A stretch of 64,000 nucleotides of DNA from Salinimonas marina (lineage in GTDB: Bacteria > Pseudomonadota > Gammaproteobacteria > Enterobacterales > Alteromonadaceae): assembly GCF_015644725.1 (NCBI RefSeq), contig NZ_CP064795.1, forward strand, positions 18,501 through 82,500, given 5' to 3'. Below, in pieces: positions 37,158 to 46,911 of the stretch. The notes beneath the pieces are model-generated. The model saw nothing but the letters and a program-made list of their open reading frames with translations. It did no database searches and was not told the origin of the DNA. Position numbers and translations under genes: made by a program. Position 1 is the stretch's first letter. Every line of letters starts with the position of its first letter.

Positions 37158-37346
37158 TAGGGTGGTAGGGGCCAGCTATGACCACGCAGCCACACTCATT
37201 TGCTGTGGCCCACGCCCCTTGCCAGGTCGGTCCTGCACATCACCGTGCAAGTGTGAACGTGCAAATTGGAATGTGCAAAAGGCGTGTAATTCGCCAGGGG
37301 CGACGATACACTCTGCCTATATTATTTTTGATTGTGTCTTGCAGTA

Positions 37347-38531
37347 ATGTCAGTTTGTGAATCTACGTCTCCCCCATATTGTCGTTTGTCTGCCTACTAT
37401 TTTTTCAGTTGCGCCATTTACGGGGCGATGTTGCCTTACTGGGTTTTATGGATGCGGGACCAGGGGTACAGCACCGTACAAATTGGCGGGGTCACGTCCG
37501 CGCAAATTCTTATGACGGTGGCAGGCACCTATTTTTTTGGGTATCTAAGCGATAAGACCGGTAAACCCCTGATGCTGGTGCGTACCGGCGTCATGATCGC
37601 CCTGGCTATTTTTGCCGCTGTATTCTGGGTGGCAGAAAACTATCTGGGGGTGGTCATGGTGCTGGCGGGCAGCAGTTTTTTCTGGCAGGGGATCAATGCT
37701 CAGTTCGAGGTAATCACGCTACGTCACCTTGGGCGCTTCAAAGACAACTATAGCCTGGTCCGACTGGTGGGCTCGGTGGGGTTTGTGCTCAGTGTCTGGG
37801 CCACCGGCCATTTACTTGAAATCATCGATATAGGCTATCTGCCGGTTTTGTTGTTGGGGCTGATGATGCTGTTGCTCATTACCGCGTGGATAAATTATGG
37901 CGGACATATACAGCCTGGCCATGATGCCTCGCTGACCATCCGCGGTCACCTGAAACAGCCGGTGGTGTTGGTTACCATAGCCATCTTCTTTTTATCTAAC
38001 CTGAGCCATGGCAGTTATTATGGTTTTTTCAGTTTGTTTCTTGAAGAGCGAGGCTACTCTCAGGGCCAAATCGGAAATTTGTGGTCGGTCGCCGTGGTGT
38101 TCGAGCTGATGATGTTTGCGGTGATGCCGATGATGCTGCGCTATATCAGTTACACCCGCATTTTAATGATAAGCCTGACCTTAACCGTGGTGCGTTGGGC
38201 GGTGATGGCTAGCGAACCTTCCACATGGTGGGCGCTGGCCTTTATTCAGTTATTACATGGCTTCACTTTCAGCTGGGTCCACAGCGTGGGCATTTTGATG
38301 TTTAAACAGCTGTTTCCGGATGCGCTTGAAGGACGCGGGCAGGCCCTGTTTGCCGGCGGCTGCGCCGCTGCCGGTCAGGCGGTGGGTATCGCCGGGGCGG
38401 GGTATCTTTGGAACTGGGGCGCGGGTCTGACATTTGCTATTAGCGCGGCGTGTGCGCTTGTGGCCTTAGCGCTGACCCTGCTGCTAACGCCGCTTTCACC
38501 TCAGCCTGCAAAACATTCTGTGCCAGGATAG
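37347..38531 (+). CDS. MFS transporter (MFS_1-like/HcaT-type)
   Basis: A 394-residue protein with 12 hydrophobic segments, from ATG 37347 (the upstream in-frame TTG is less likely). Early motifs include CAIYGAMLPYWVLWM and GYLSDKTGKP (the MFS loop 2-3 signature). Later comes FKQLFPDALEGRGQALFAG, the pattern of the PucC/HcaT/NupG-like MFS_1 branch. These transport organic acids, nucleosides or sugars. Neighbours suggest a sugar or sugar acid: the gluconate regulon on one side and the LacI/TonB/GH144 locus on the other. The repeat cluster upstream suggests tight control. Confidence 0.82.
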   Translation: MSVCESTSPPYCRLSAYYFFSCAIYGAMLPYWVLWMRDQGYSTVQIGGVTSAQILMTVAGTYFFGYLSDKTGKPLMLVRTGVMIALAIFAAVFWVAENYLGVVMVLAGSSFFWQGINAQFEVITLRHLGRFKDNYSLVRLVGSVGFVLSVWATGHLLEIIDIGYLPVLLLGLMMLLLITAWINYGGHIQPGHDASLTIRGHLKQPVVLVTIAIFFLSNLSHGSYYGFFSLFLEERGYSQGQIGNLWSVAVVFELMMFAVMPMMLRYISYTRILMISLTLTVVRWAVMASEPSTWWALAFIQLLHGFTFSWVHSVGILMFKQLFPDALEGRGQALFAGGCAAAGQAVGIAGAGYLWNWGAGLTFAISAACALVALALTLLLTPLSPQPAKHSVPG

Positions 38532-38605
38532 CGTGGTGGGCAATAAGCCATCACGCCAGAAGCTGGCTAAATGCCCTGTTGCCATCACCCCCTGAAAAGC
38601 TTTTG

Positions 38606-39634
38606 TTAGCGGCGATAAGCACGAACACTCTTTCTTACGATGGTGTGGTGGGCCAGCATATAGGTTGTTTTTTGCGGTGGCCGGCCCTCGATTATATCAA
38701 TAAGCAGTTGTGCTGATGTGCGTCCGATTTCAGTTAAAGGCTGAGCGATGGTAGTCAGTGGCGGTGCCAGATATTCTCCCATGGCAATGCCATCCACACT
38801 CATCACTGAGACATCTTCGGGGATGTTATACCCCAGCTCTCTAAGCGCGTGCATAACCCCGAATGAGGCAAGATCGCCAAAGCTAAAGATCGCAGTGGGT
38901 CTTTCACGCCATTGCATAAGCGACCTGGCGCCCTGGTCACCTCCTGCCATCGAATAGTCACTATGAAACACCCAATGACTGGGAAAGGGGAGGTTGTTTT
39001 CTTGCAAGACATCGACAAAGCCGCGCAATCGTTCCACACTGCTGTGTTGATTTTCAGGGCCTGCCAGCACTGCAATGGCCGTATGGCCCTGGTGCAAAAG
39101 AAATTCAGTGGCGTCGCGCCCAATTTGATAATTGTCTACGCCGACTTTAATTACATCAGGGGTATCACAGAATTCCGAGGCGTTGACCATGGGCGGCAGA
39201 GCTGGCGCGCTGGTGCCGAGGGGCACCGGAAAAGGCAGTCTTGCAGAATTCGTGATAATACCGTCTATTTGCCGGGTAAATATCATCGAGGCAAATTTTT
39301 TCTCAAGCTCAGGATCATCCTGAGTATCATTCAAAATGACCGAGTAGCCCTGACTCATCGCCACCTGTTCAATACTTTGTACCACCGGGGCAAAATAAGG
39401 ATTGGTAATATCCGGCAGTAACACCGCGATATTTTTTGAGCGGCCCTGCCGCAGACCGGCGGCCAGATGGTTTGGGCTATAGCCTAGTTCAGACACCACG
39501 GCGATGACCCTGGCCCGGGTTTTTTCAGACACCCGGTCAGGATTATTGATAACCCGGGACACCGTGGCTTTGCTTACCCCTGCGCGCTCGGCAATATCCT
39601 GCATGGCAAGGGTACTGTGTTGAATTTTTGTCAC
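38606..39634 (-). CDS. LacI-family transcriptional regulator
   Basis: 342 residues from GTG 39634, with GGAAG seven bases upstream; an ATG five bases earlier reads ATGAAGTGA and is out of frame. The helix-turn-helix is MQDIAERAGVSKATVSRVIN, followed by the hinge LRQGRSKNIAVLLPD. The periplasmic-binding-like effector domain ends with ERPPQKTTYMLAHHTIVRKS. It is divergent from the TonB receptor and probably represses it. Two operator-like palindromes lie in the shared 365-base region. The likely inducer is a glucan-derived oligosaccharide. Confidence 0.88.
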   Translation of the reverse strand: MTKIQHSTLAMQDIAERAGVSKATVSRVINNPDRVSEKTRARVIAVVSELGYSPNHLAAGLRQGRSKNIAVLLPDITNPYFAPVVQSIEQVAMSQGYSVILNDTQDDPELEKKFASMIFTRQIDGIITNSARLPFPVPLGTSAPALPPMVNASEFCDTPDVIKVGVDNYQIGRDATEFLLHQGHTAIAVLAGPENQHSSVERLRGFVDVLQENNLPFPSHWVFHSDYSMAGGDQGARSLMQWRERPTAIFSFGDLASFGVMHALRELGYNIPEDVSVMSVDGIAMGEYLAPPLTTIAQPLTEIGRTSAQLLIDIIEGRPPQKTTYMLAHHTIVRKSVRAYRR

Positions 39635-39999
39635 TTCATTACTTCCGATTATACGAATGAGTAGCACCAATGGCTACTGGTTCAAATGGTAATCGATTAC
39701 ACCGCCATTTTGTAGTTTTATATTGGCCGGACGATACGTCTCACTCAAACAAAGACCCAGAAAATTACAAAAAAACTTATTTAAAACAGGGCATAAAAAC
39801 AATATTCCGGTCATGTCCAGAACCTGCAAAGCAGGTAAACGGAACGTAAATTTTATGTTGTTGACTTTGGTTTCGGTTTATCTGAACATAATAATGGAAA
39901 TCGGTTACATTTCATGTTTATTCACAAAAATCATTAGGTGGTCGCTGACAGATGAGCGGTATTCAGAGCCATCACATGTTCAATCCTGGAGGAAAACCC
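39635..39999. promoter_or_regulatory. Divergent control region with two LacI-type operator candidates
   Basis: GTAATCGATTAC (39689-39700) is a perfect 12-base palindrome with the central CG typical of LacI-family operators. GAAATCGGTTAC (39897-39908) is a close variant 208 bases away, a spacing that would allow looping. TTGACT (39861-39866) and CATAAT (39887-39892) lie just before the second site but with 20-base spacing. No gene is seen in this stretch. A GGAGG ribosome site precedes the receptor start at 40000. Confidence 0.6.
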
Positions 40000-42906
40000 A
40001 TGAAATCAGGTTATGTGTGGTTTAAGAAGCATCGTGTTGCCCTGGCGATGGCCCTGTTGGCAGGCCCAAGTTTTTCGGTGATGGCCCAAATAGAAGGGGC
40101 GACCTTACGGGGCGAGTATACCGATACCTCATCTTCACCCCAGGGCGTGGTGGTGATTGCCCGTGATAAAGAACGCGGTTATGTAAGAAAAACCACCACC
40201 CGGGAAGATGGTTCTTATGTGTTGGTGGGGTTAAAACCCGGAACCTACACCGTGACGGTGAAAGATGAAGTTGAAAGCATCACCTTAAGAATCGGCCAAA
40301 CGGCCGAACTGGACTTTGGGGGGGATCCCAGCGCACCATCGTCAATCGAACATATCACGGTTTCAGGTTCACGTATCCAGAACTATGTTGGCGGTGAGGT
40401 GGGCACGAATATCACCCCGGAAATGTTGAAGCGCTTGCCGCAGAACAACCGAAATTTTCTGGCCTTTGCCGATCTTGCCCCAGGGGTACAAGTGAATACC
40501 GGGGCCGATGGCAGCGTGAGTTTGCGCGGTGGGGCTCAGCATCAAAGAAATGTGAATGTATTTTTAGATGGGGTCAGTCAAAAAGATTATGTATTAAAAG
40601 GCGGGGTCACGGGGCAGGACTCCAGTCGCGGCAATCCGTTTCCTCAAAGTGCCATTGGTGAATATAAAGTCATCACACAAAATTACAAAGCCGAATATGA
40701 TCAGGTGGGCAGCACGGCGATAACCGCGGTTAGCCGGTCAGGCACCAATACCTTTGAAGGTGAGGTGTTTGTTGATTATACCGACGAAGGGTTACGGGAA
40801 GCTGAGCCCAATGAAATCAACGGCAAATCCCGGTCAATGATTCGGCATACCGGGGTGACCTTCGCCGGGCCCATTATTCAGGACCGGCTACACTTTATCG
40901 CGGCCTTCGAACGCAAGACTATCGACCAGCCGTTTGATGTAAACGGCGGCAATGGCATCGATTTTGTTACCTTGCCAGCGGCTTACGAGGAGTATCTGGG
41001 CAGATTCACGTCTGGTTTTGAAGAAGATTTGTTTTTTGGCAAAATCGACTGGCAGATTAATCAGGATCAGGCGCTGGAGTTATCCGCCAAGGTCAGGGAT
41101 GAAGCTGATGACTCTGGGTTTGGCGGCGCCAATACCCGTGCCTACGGCGTTAGCCGGGAGGTACAAGATGAACGCTTTCACATTAAACACACCTATATTC
41201 AGGACCAGTGGCAAAATGAGCTGAGACTGACCTATGAAGATTCTTCCTGGAGCCCCCGTGCTATCACGCCTGAGCCGGGCATCTTGCTGCAAACCGCGCA
41301 GCAGGAAAGTATTCTTAATCTTGGCGGCAATGGTGATTTCCAGGATAAGGGGCAGCGGGGCTGGGGCATTCAGAACGACTTCACCTGGCTCGATTTAGAA
41401 TGGCACGGCTACCATGTGGTCAAAGTCGGGTTTAAATACAAAAATATCGAGTTGCGCACATTACAGCAGCAACCGCTCACGCCGCAGTATAAATACAATG
41501 TGGAATTTAACGGGCAGGGGACGTTTGAACCGGTGCAGCCTTATGAAGTGAGATGGGGTGTGCCCGCCGCCAATTCTGCCGGTGGCGCCATTACCGCCGA
41601 TACCCGTCAGTTTGGGATCTATCTGCAAGATGACTGGGAAGTCACGCAACGATTGACGCTGAATATCGGGGTGCGCTGGGACTACGAAGAAACCCCCAGT
41701 TACAAGGATTATGAAACCCCGCCAGAATTGGTGTCAGCCCTTCGAAACTGGCCAAACATCGACAACGCCAATTACGACATAGAAAACTACATCAGCACCG
41801 GTAGCGAACGGGACTATTTTACCGGGGCCTGGCAACCTCGTTTAGGCTTTAGTTATATTCTGGATGAGGCTGAAGATCATATGCTGTTTGGTGGTGTAGG
41901 ACGCTCTTACGATCGCAACCAGTTCGATTTTCTGCAACTGGAAAGAAGTGCCGGTTCATTTGCCTCTGTGAGCTATCTGTTTGCCGGCGATCCCGACAAT
42001 CCTTGTGATCTCAGTGCGGCTAACTGTGTCGCCTGGGATCCGGCCTATTTAACCCAGGAGGGGCTGGATAATCTCATCAGCAGTGTGGATGTTAAGGGGG
42101 AACGTTTCCTGTTAAACAACGATTTAGATGTGCCTTATTCTGATCAGTTTAGTTTAGGCATACGCAGCTTTTTTGGTGACTGGAGCACCGAAGTCAGTAT
42201 CGCTCATATCAAAAGCAAAAACGGGTTTAACTGGGTGCTGGGCAACCGGCGTGAAAACGGTCAGTTTTTTGAAGACGACAAAAACTGGGGGTCGCCCTGG
42301 GCCTTCGGGGTACCAGGCTGGGGTAACTTATTACTGGCCGTCAATGAAGGGGAAACCAAAGCCAATAATGTATATGTGAAGCTGAATCGCGCCTTCAAAG
42401 ACGGCTGGAGTTTTAATCTTGCCTATACCTTTACCGATGCCCAGGAAAACCGGGTGTACAGCGAGGTCTTTGCGTTGGATTATGCGTCGGTCAGTGACTA
42501 TGGCTGGAGTGATGCCACCGGTGTTTCGGATCATCGGGTGGTGGTATCCGGCTCCTATGACCTGCCGTGGAATATTGTCGCCACCGGTAAATTTACCTGG
42601 TCGTCGCCGCGTACCTATCAAAATCTGGTGTGTGTTGATGATGCCTGTGCTTATCAACGCACCCAACCCCGGGACAGCGACTATCACCGGTTCGACCTCG
42701 CTTTAAGCAAAAATTTTGCTTCTGAGTTTTTGTTAAAAGACTCTGCTTTCTGGGTGCGGCTGGATGTTCAGAACCTGTTCAACACCACCAATTACCACGA
42801 CTTTTATCTGAACCCGGCTGAAGCCAATTATCAGCAAGCCAATCTTAACAGCAGTACGCAAGGCGGTAAGCGACAGCTTAAATTATCGGCAGGGTGGGAA
42901 TTTTAA
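40000..42906 (+). CDS. Oar-type TonB-dependent receptor with N-terminal carboxypeptidase-regulatory-like domain
   Basis: 968 residues from ATG 40000 after GGAGG; upstream frames lack a ribosome site. A signal peptide ends at SVMA-Q (29/30). A CarboxypepD_reg-like beta-sandwich (about 31-110) has TTREDGSYVLVGLKPGTYTV. A TonB-box-like ITVSGSRI precedes the plug, and the long beta-barrel ends in KLSAGWEF with a terminal aromatic. Oar-type receptors import large ligands such as oligosaccharides or peptides through the outer membrane. It is followed 57 bases later by a GH144-like glucanase and preceded by a divergent LacI regulator, so the substrate is probably a glucan. Confidence 0.88.
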   Translation: MKSGYVWFKKHRVALAMALLAGPSFSVMAQIEGATLRGEYTDTSSSPQGVVVIARDKERGYVRKTTTREDGSYVLVGLKPGTYTVTVKDEVESITLRIGQTAELDFGGDPSAPSSIEHITVSGSRIQNYVGGEVGTNITPEMLKRLPQNNRNFLAFADLAPGVQVNTGADGSVSLRGGAQHQRNVNVFLDGVSQKDYVLKGGVTGQDSSRGNPFPQSAIGEYKVITQNYKAEYDQVGSTAITAVSRSGTNTFEGEVFVDYTDEGLREAEPNEINGKSRSMIRHTGVTFAGPIIQDRLHFIAAFERKTIDQPFDVNGGNGIDFVTLPAAYEEYLGRFTSGFEEDLFFGKIDWQINQDQALELSAKVRDEADDSGFGGANTRAYGVSREVQDERFHIKHTYIQDQWQNELRLTYEDSSWSPRAITPEPGILLQTAQQESILNLGGNGDFQDKGQRGWGIQNDFTWLDLEWHGYHVVKVGFKYKNIELRTLQQQPLTPQYKYNVEFNGQGTFEPVQPYEVRWGVPAANSAGGAITADTRQFGIYLQDDWEVTQRLTLNIGVRWDYEETPSYKDYETPPELVSALRNWPNIDNANYDIENYISTGSERDYFTGAWQPRLGFSYILDEAEDHMLFGGVGRSYDRNQFDFLQLERSAGSFASVSYLFAGDPDNPCDLSAANCVAWDPAYLTQEGLDNLISSVDVKGERFLLNNDLDVPYSDQFSLGIRSFFGDWSTEVSIAHIKSKNGFNWVLGNRRENGQFFEDDKNWGSPWAFGVPGWGNLLLAVNEGETKANNVYVKLNRAFKDGWSFNLAYTFTDAQENRVYSEVFALDYASVSDYGWSDATGVSDHRVVVSGSYDLPWNIVATGKFTWSSPRTYQNLVCVDDACAYQRTQPRDSDYHRFDLALSKNFASEFLLKDSAFWVRLDVQNLFNTTNYHDFYLNPAEANYQQANLNSSTQGGKRQLKLSAGWEF

Positions 42907-42963
42907 GCAGCACTGCCGCTCCGGCACCGATATTTTGTTACACAGTCAGGTAAGAAAAGAAAA

Positions 42964-44589
42964 ATGAAGAAGATCATCACTATTGCACTCACATGGGCAT
43001 TGGCGTGTTGGGTACAGGCACAGTCCCAATTTTTACTGACCGGCTATGACAGTCATATCGAGTTAGAGTGGGAGCGCCTTCACGCTGCCAACAGCACCTA
43101 CCTTGTAGAAGCCAGTGTGGATGGCAAAAACTGGGAAACCCGGTTTGTCACCGAAGACACCCGGGTGCTCGATTTTGTCAGGGATATTGCCGACAATGTG
43201 TCCCTTCAGTATCGGTTAAAACGCCAGCAAGAGGAGGGCGGCAGAATTTTACTGGCGGAAGGCTCGGCCAGGATACGGGATTTTAGTGATGATGAACTGA
43301 TGGAGATGGTGCAAAAATACACCTTCAGATATTTTTGGGAGTATGCCGAGCCCAATACGGGCTGGGCGCGCGAGCGAAAACCGCGCCTGCCAAATGTCGA
43401 TATCGTTACCACCGGCGGCACCGGGTTTGGTATTGCCTCTATCATTACTGCCGCGCAGCGTGGATGGGTTTCCCGGGAGCAGGCCGTGGCCCGGATGGCC
43501 AAAATTGTAGACACCCTGGACGGTTTTGAGCGCTTTCATGGTATGTGGGCCCATTGGTATGACGCGAAAACAGGCGAAGTGTTTAATTTCAGTGCGTTCG
43601 ACGATGGCGGTGATGTGGTGGAGTCGGCGTTTATGGCGCAGGGAATGTTAACGGCGCGGCAGTATTTCAATGCAGATACCGCCGCGGAAACCCGTTTACG
43701 GGCGACCATCACCCGGCTCTGGGAAGAAATGGAATGGGACTGGTACACGCAAAACGAAAATGTCCTTTACTGGCACTGGTCAAAAAACTACGACTGGATA
43801 ATGGACCACAAAATTACCGGCTATAACGAGTCTTTAATTGCCTATATTCTGGCTGCCTCTTCGCCCACGCATCCTATCAGACCTGAGGTCTACCACGAAG
43901 GTTGGGCCAGCTGGGACGCCAATACCTTCAGAAATTATGAAGACTATTATGGGATGGCGTTGCCGTTGGGTCAGCGCGCGACCAAGGGTGGCCCGTTATT
44001 TTTTGCCCATTACAGCTTTATGGGGCTGGACCCCAGAGGGCTGCGTGATCAATACGCCAACTATTGGGAGCAAAATAAACGCCATACCCTGATTAACCGT
44101 GCTTACTGCATTGATAATCCCTACGGCTGGGCGGGGTATTCTGAGGAGTTATGGGGGTTGAGTGCCGGCGATATGGTGCCCGCCGGCTACACGGCGCACG
44201 CCCCGGGCGCGCAGCGCGACCATGGCACCATTCAGCCGACTGCCGCGTTATCCTCCATGCCCTATACGCCGGATGAGTCGATGAAGGTGCTGCGTAATCT
44301 GTACCGCAATCATGGCAAATATCTGTTTGGTGAAATGGGTTTTTATGATGGCTTGAATCTGAGCTTTTCAAGCGCGGCAGAAGAGCAGGTGCGCTATACC
44401 TATCTGGCTATTGACCAGGGACCCATCGTGGGGATGATTGAAAACCATCGTAGTGGCTTGTTATGGCAGGCCTTTATGGCCAATACCGAAATTCTTGATG
44501 GATTGACCCGGCTGGGATTTTCCATCGATCAGCGGCATCAGGCCGAGCTGTTGAGCCAGAACCAGGCGCAAAACGCTGCCACAGAGTAA
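42964..44589 (+). CDS. GH144-type glucanase (Glycoamylase domain), probable endo-beta-1,2-glucanase
   Basis: 541 residues. A signal peptide ends about CWVQA-Q, followed by a fibronectin-like segment with LEWERLHAANSTYLVEAS (about 30-100). Then comes an (alpha/alpha)6 barrel of the Glycoamylase/GH144 family: FRYFWEYAEPNTGWARER, TGGTGFGIASI, GMWAHWYD, FDDGGDVVESAFMAQGM and KITGYNESL. GH144 enzymes cleave beta-1,2-glucans such as cyclic glucans of bacterial envelopes. It is probably exported to the periplasm or outside. It is co-directional with the TonB receptor and shares its LacI control. Substrate is inferred from the family. Confidence 0.82.
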   Translation: MKKIITIALTWALACWVQAQSQFLLTGYDSHIELEWERLHAANSTYLVEASVDGKNWETRFVTEDTRVLDFVRDIADNVSLQYRLKRQQEEGGRILLAEGSARIRDFSDDELMEMVQKYTFRYFWEYAEPNTGWARERKPRLPNVDIVTTGGTGFGIASIITAAQRGWVSREQAVARMAKIVDTLDGFERFHGMWAHWYDAKTGEVFNFSAFDDGGDVVESAFMAQGMLTARQYFNADTAAETRLRATITRLWEEMEWDWYTQNENVLYWHWSKNYDWIMDHKITGYNESLIAYILAASSPTHPIRPEVYHEGWASWDANTFRNYEDYYGMALPLGQRATKGGPLFFAHYSFMGLDPRGLRDQYANYWEQNKRHTLINRAYCIDNPYGWAGYSEELWGLSAGDMVPAGYTAHAPGAQRDHGTIQPTAALSSMPYTPDESMKVLRNLYRNHGKYLFGEMGFYDGLNLSFSSAAEEQVRYTYLAIDQGPIVGMIENHRSGLLWQAFMANTEILDGLTRLGFSIDQRHQAELLSQNQAQNAATE

Positions 44590-44666
44590 AGAAAACCTCT
44601 CACTGACTATTGAATTACGGCACAATAAAGCCAGATATAAGCAATAGTATCCGGTGAGAGGCAATT

Positions 44667-46021
44667 TTGATCCATCAATGGTTTACCCCTGCACAACACA
44701 ACCACTGGGCTGACTGGTTTTTAAAGGAACGGCACCGTTTTACCATTACCGGGTTGAGCCGCAGCGGTAAATCGATGTTGTTCACCAGCCTGATGACCAT
44801 GCTCAAATTTCGTAGTGAAGGAAAGTATGACTGTCTGCCTTTGCTTGAGCACCTGCCCATGGAGCTGGTGGAGCATATGTGGGTGGAGCCGCTCGAAGGT
44901 TTTAAGCTGTTTCCGGTAGAAGAGCATTTGGCTGCTCTCCATCAGGGCCAGTGGCCCAGCCCCACCGAGGATGTATACGGCTTCAAGCTGGTGGTGCGCT
45001 TAAAGCAAACTGGCAAGGTCAAAAAGTATCTGTTGCCGTATACCGATATTGTGTTTGAGTTTATCGATTACCCGGGCGAGTGGTTAACCGACCTGCCCTT
45101 GTTAAACCGCACCTTTAACCAATGGTCAGACTCCTCCTGGGCCCAGCAAATGAATCGGCCTCAGCGAGATTATGCCAATGACTGGCACCAGCTGGTGGAA
45201 GAGTTTGATTTTGATATCGCCCCTGACGAAACCAGCGTCGCCTCGTTGGTAAGCACGTACCGGGCGTATTTGCAGCATGCCAAAGCTAATGGCATTACCT
45301 TGTTGCAACCGGGCAGCTTTTTATTGGGGACAATAGTTACGACTGGCAAACCAAAGGCTTTACGCCTTTACCCTCCAGTGTCAGCAGTGATATCACCAAC
45401 CCCTGGACCCAATTATTCACTGACCATTTTCAGCATTTTCAACAGCAGTGGCTAAAACCGTTACAGCAGAAAACCTTTCGTCAGGCCGACAAACAGATTA
45501 TTTTGATCGATCTGTTTGAGGGGCTTAACCACAGCAAACAGCATTTGTATCAGCTTAAAGAAACCCTGAGTCATCTGGCAGAAACCTTTTCTTATGGCGA
45601 TGATTCGTGGATGGCACGGCATGTACTGCGCCAAAACAGCATCAGTAAGGTGGCCTTTGTGGCAGGTAAAGCCGATCTGATTCCCCCGGCTCATCGTGAT
45701 TCGTTACTGAACTTACTCCAGCAAATCACCGCCGGCGCAGTGGCCCGTTTTCACAATAAGCCGGTACAGTTCGAGCATTTTCTGGTAAGTGCGATTCAGG
45801 CTACCGACCCGGGCAGTAACCCCAACAGTCTGCGCTACCTGGATGCCGACGGGCGGTATCTGGAAGCGGAGTTTGAGCCGCTACCCGACACCCTGGCGCA
45901 AATGTCAGCAAATGAACACTTTCCGGTATTGCCGGCCCGGGTACCAGAGGACTATCTGCCACGCATGCTCAATGGCCGCGGTCTGGATAGATTGTTTCAG
46001 TTTTTATTGGGTAAAGAATAA
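44667..46021 (+). CDS. ycjX: YcjX-like P-loop ATPase/GTPase (DUF463; frameshifted in this assembly)
   Basis: Two frames join into about 451 residues, the normal YcjX length. The first, from TTG 44667 (GAGAGG upstream), has the P-loop TGLSRSGKSMLFTSL and VFEFIDYPGEW. It derails after LLQPGSFLLG at the GGGG run 45326-45329. With one extra G it continues as DNSYDWQTKGFTPLP into the frame starting in the track at 45503, with LIDLFEGLNHSKQ. YcjX proteins are stress-associated nucleotide-binding proteins of unknown exact role, in operon with YcjF as here (overlapping ATG at 46021). Confidence 0.82.
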
Positions 46022-46911
46022 TGAGTGAATCTACACCAGGGTATCGCGCCCGGGTTCAACAACGCGAAATCAGTGATGCACCCCCAAAGCAGGCTATGCC
46101 GCAAAAAGTCGAAACCAGCGACTGGCAGGCGCCGTCTTCGGCCCGTATCTCTTTATTCACCACTACCTTGCTGCTGGGGATCCTGACCTTTGTGATGTTT
46201 TCGGTGGTTCAGGCCACCAGTTATCTGTTGGCGCAGTTTGACTCAGCGCCGGTGATCGCCGTGATGCTGGGCGTCTTACTGGGGCTGTTCACCGTGTGTC
46301 TGACCTGGCTGTGTCTGCGCGAATGGCGAGGCTTTCGGGCGGTCAACCAGCATTTGAATGAGCATCTGAACTTGCCGGCTTTGGCTGAAAAGAGTCCACA
46401 AACGGTGCAAAAAACATTGCAGCGCCATGCCGGTACCTTTGCCAAACATAGCTTTGCGGCACACCAGTATCGCCAGTATGTGCATACCTGCAGTGAAGAT
46501 ATGAGCGCGGCAGAGCGGGTGCGGTTGTATGAACGGATGGTGGCTACGCCGGTGAATGACAAAGCGCGGGCGGTGGTGAAAAGTGAATCGCTGACCAGTG
46601 GCAGTCTGGTGTTTGTCAGCCCCAATCATCTGATTCAGACCTTTGCCATTGTTTGGATCAGCCTGCGTACCATTCGGCGGGTGGCGCAGGTATATGGCCT
46701 GCGCCCGGCCACCGCCGGTAACTGGAAGCTATTAACGATTGTGGCCCAGAATCTGGCCGCCCAAAGTATTTTTGATTTGACCACGGATGAAATTGCCAAT
46801 CAGATCAGTGGCTCGCTGACCGCACGCTTTGTGGAAAATTCAGCCGAAGCGGTGGCCGCCGGCGCATTAAATGTGCGTTTGGGCAAAGCCCTTATCCGGC
46901 TATTAAACTAA
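46021..46911 (+). CDS. ycjF: YcjF-like DUF697 membrane protein
   Basis: A 296-residue protein starting in an ATG that overlaps the ycjX stop. The N-terminal 40 residues are soluble. Two membrane helices follow (ISLFTTTLLLGILTFVMFSV and VIAVMLGVLLGLFTVCLTWL). The C-terminal DUF697 domain has VFVSPNHLIQTFAIVWISL and GSLTARFVENSAEA. It works with YcjX in an envelope/stress context that is not well defined. The stop overlaps that of the convergent gene. Confidence 0.85.
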   Translation: MSESTPGYRARVQQREISDAPPKQAMPQKVETSDWQAPSSARISLFTTTLLLGILTFVMFSVVQATSYLLAQFDSAPVIAVMLGVLLGLFTVCLTWLCLREWRGFRAVNQHLNEHLNLPALAEKSPQTVQKTLQRHAGTFAKHSFAAHQYRQYVHTCSEDMSAAERVRLYERMVATPVNDKARAVVKSESLTSGSLVFVSPNHLIQTFAIVWISLRTIRRVAQVYGLRPATAGNWKLLTIVAQNLAAQSIFDLTTDEIANQISGSLTARFVENSAEAVAAGALNVRLGKALIRLLN

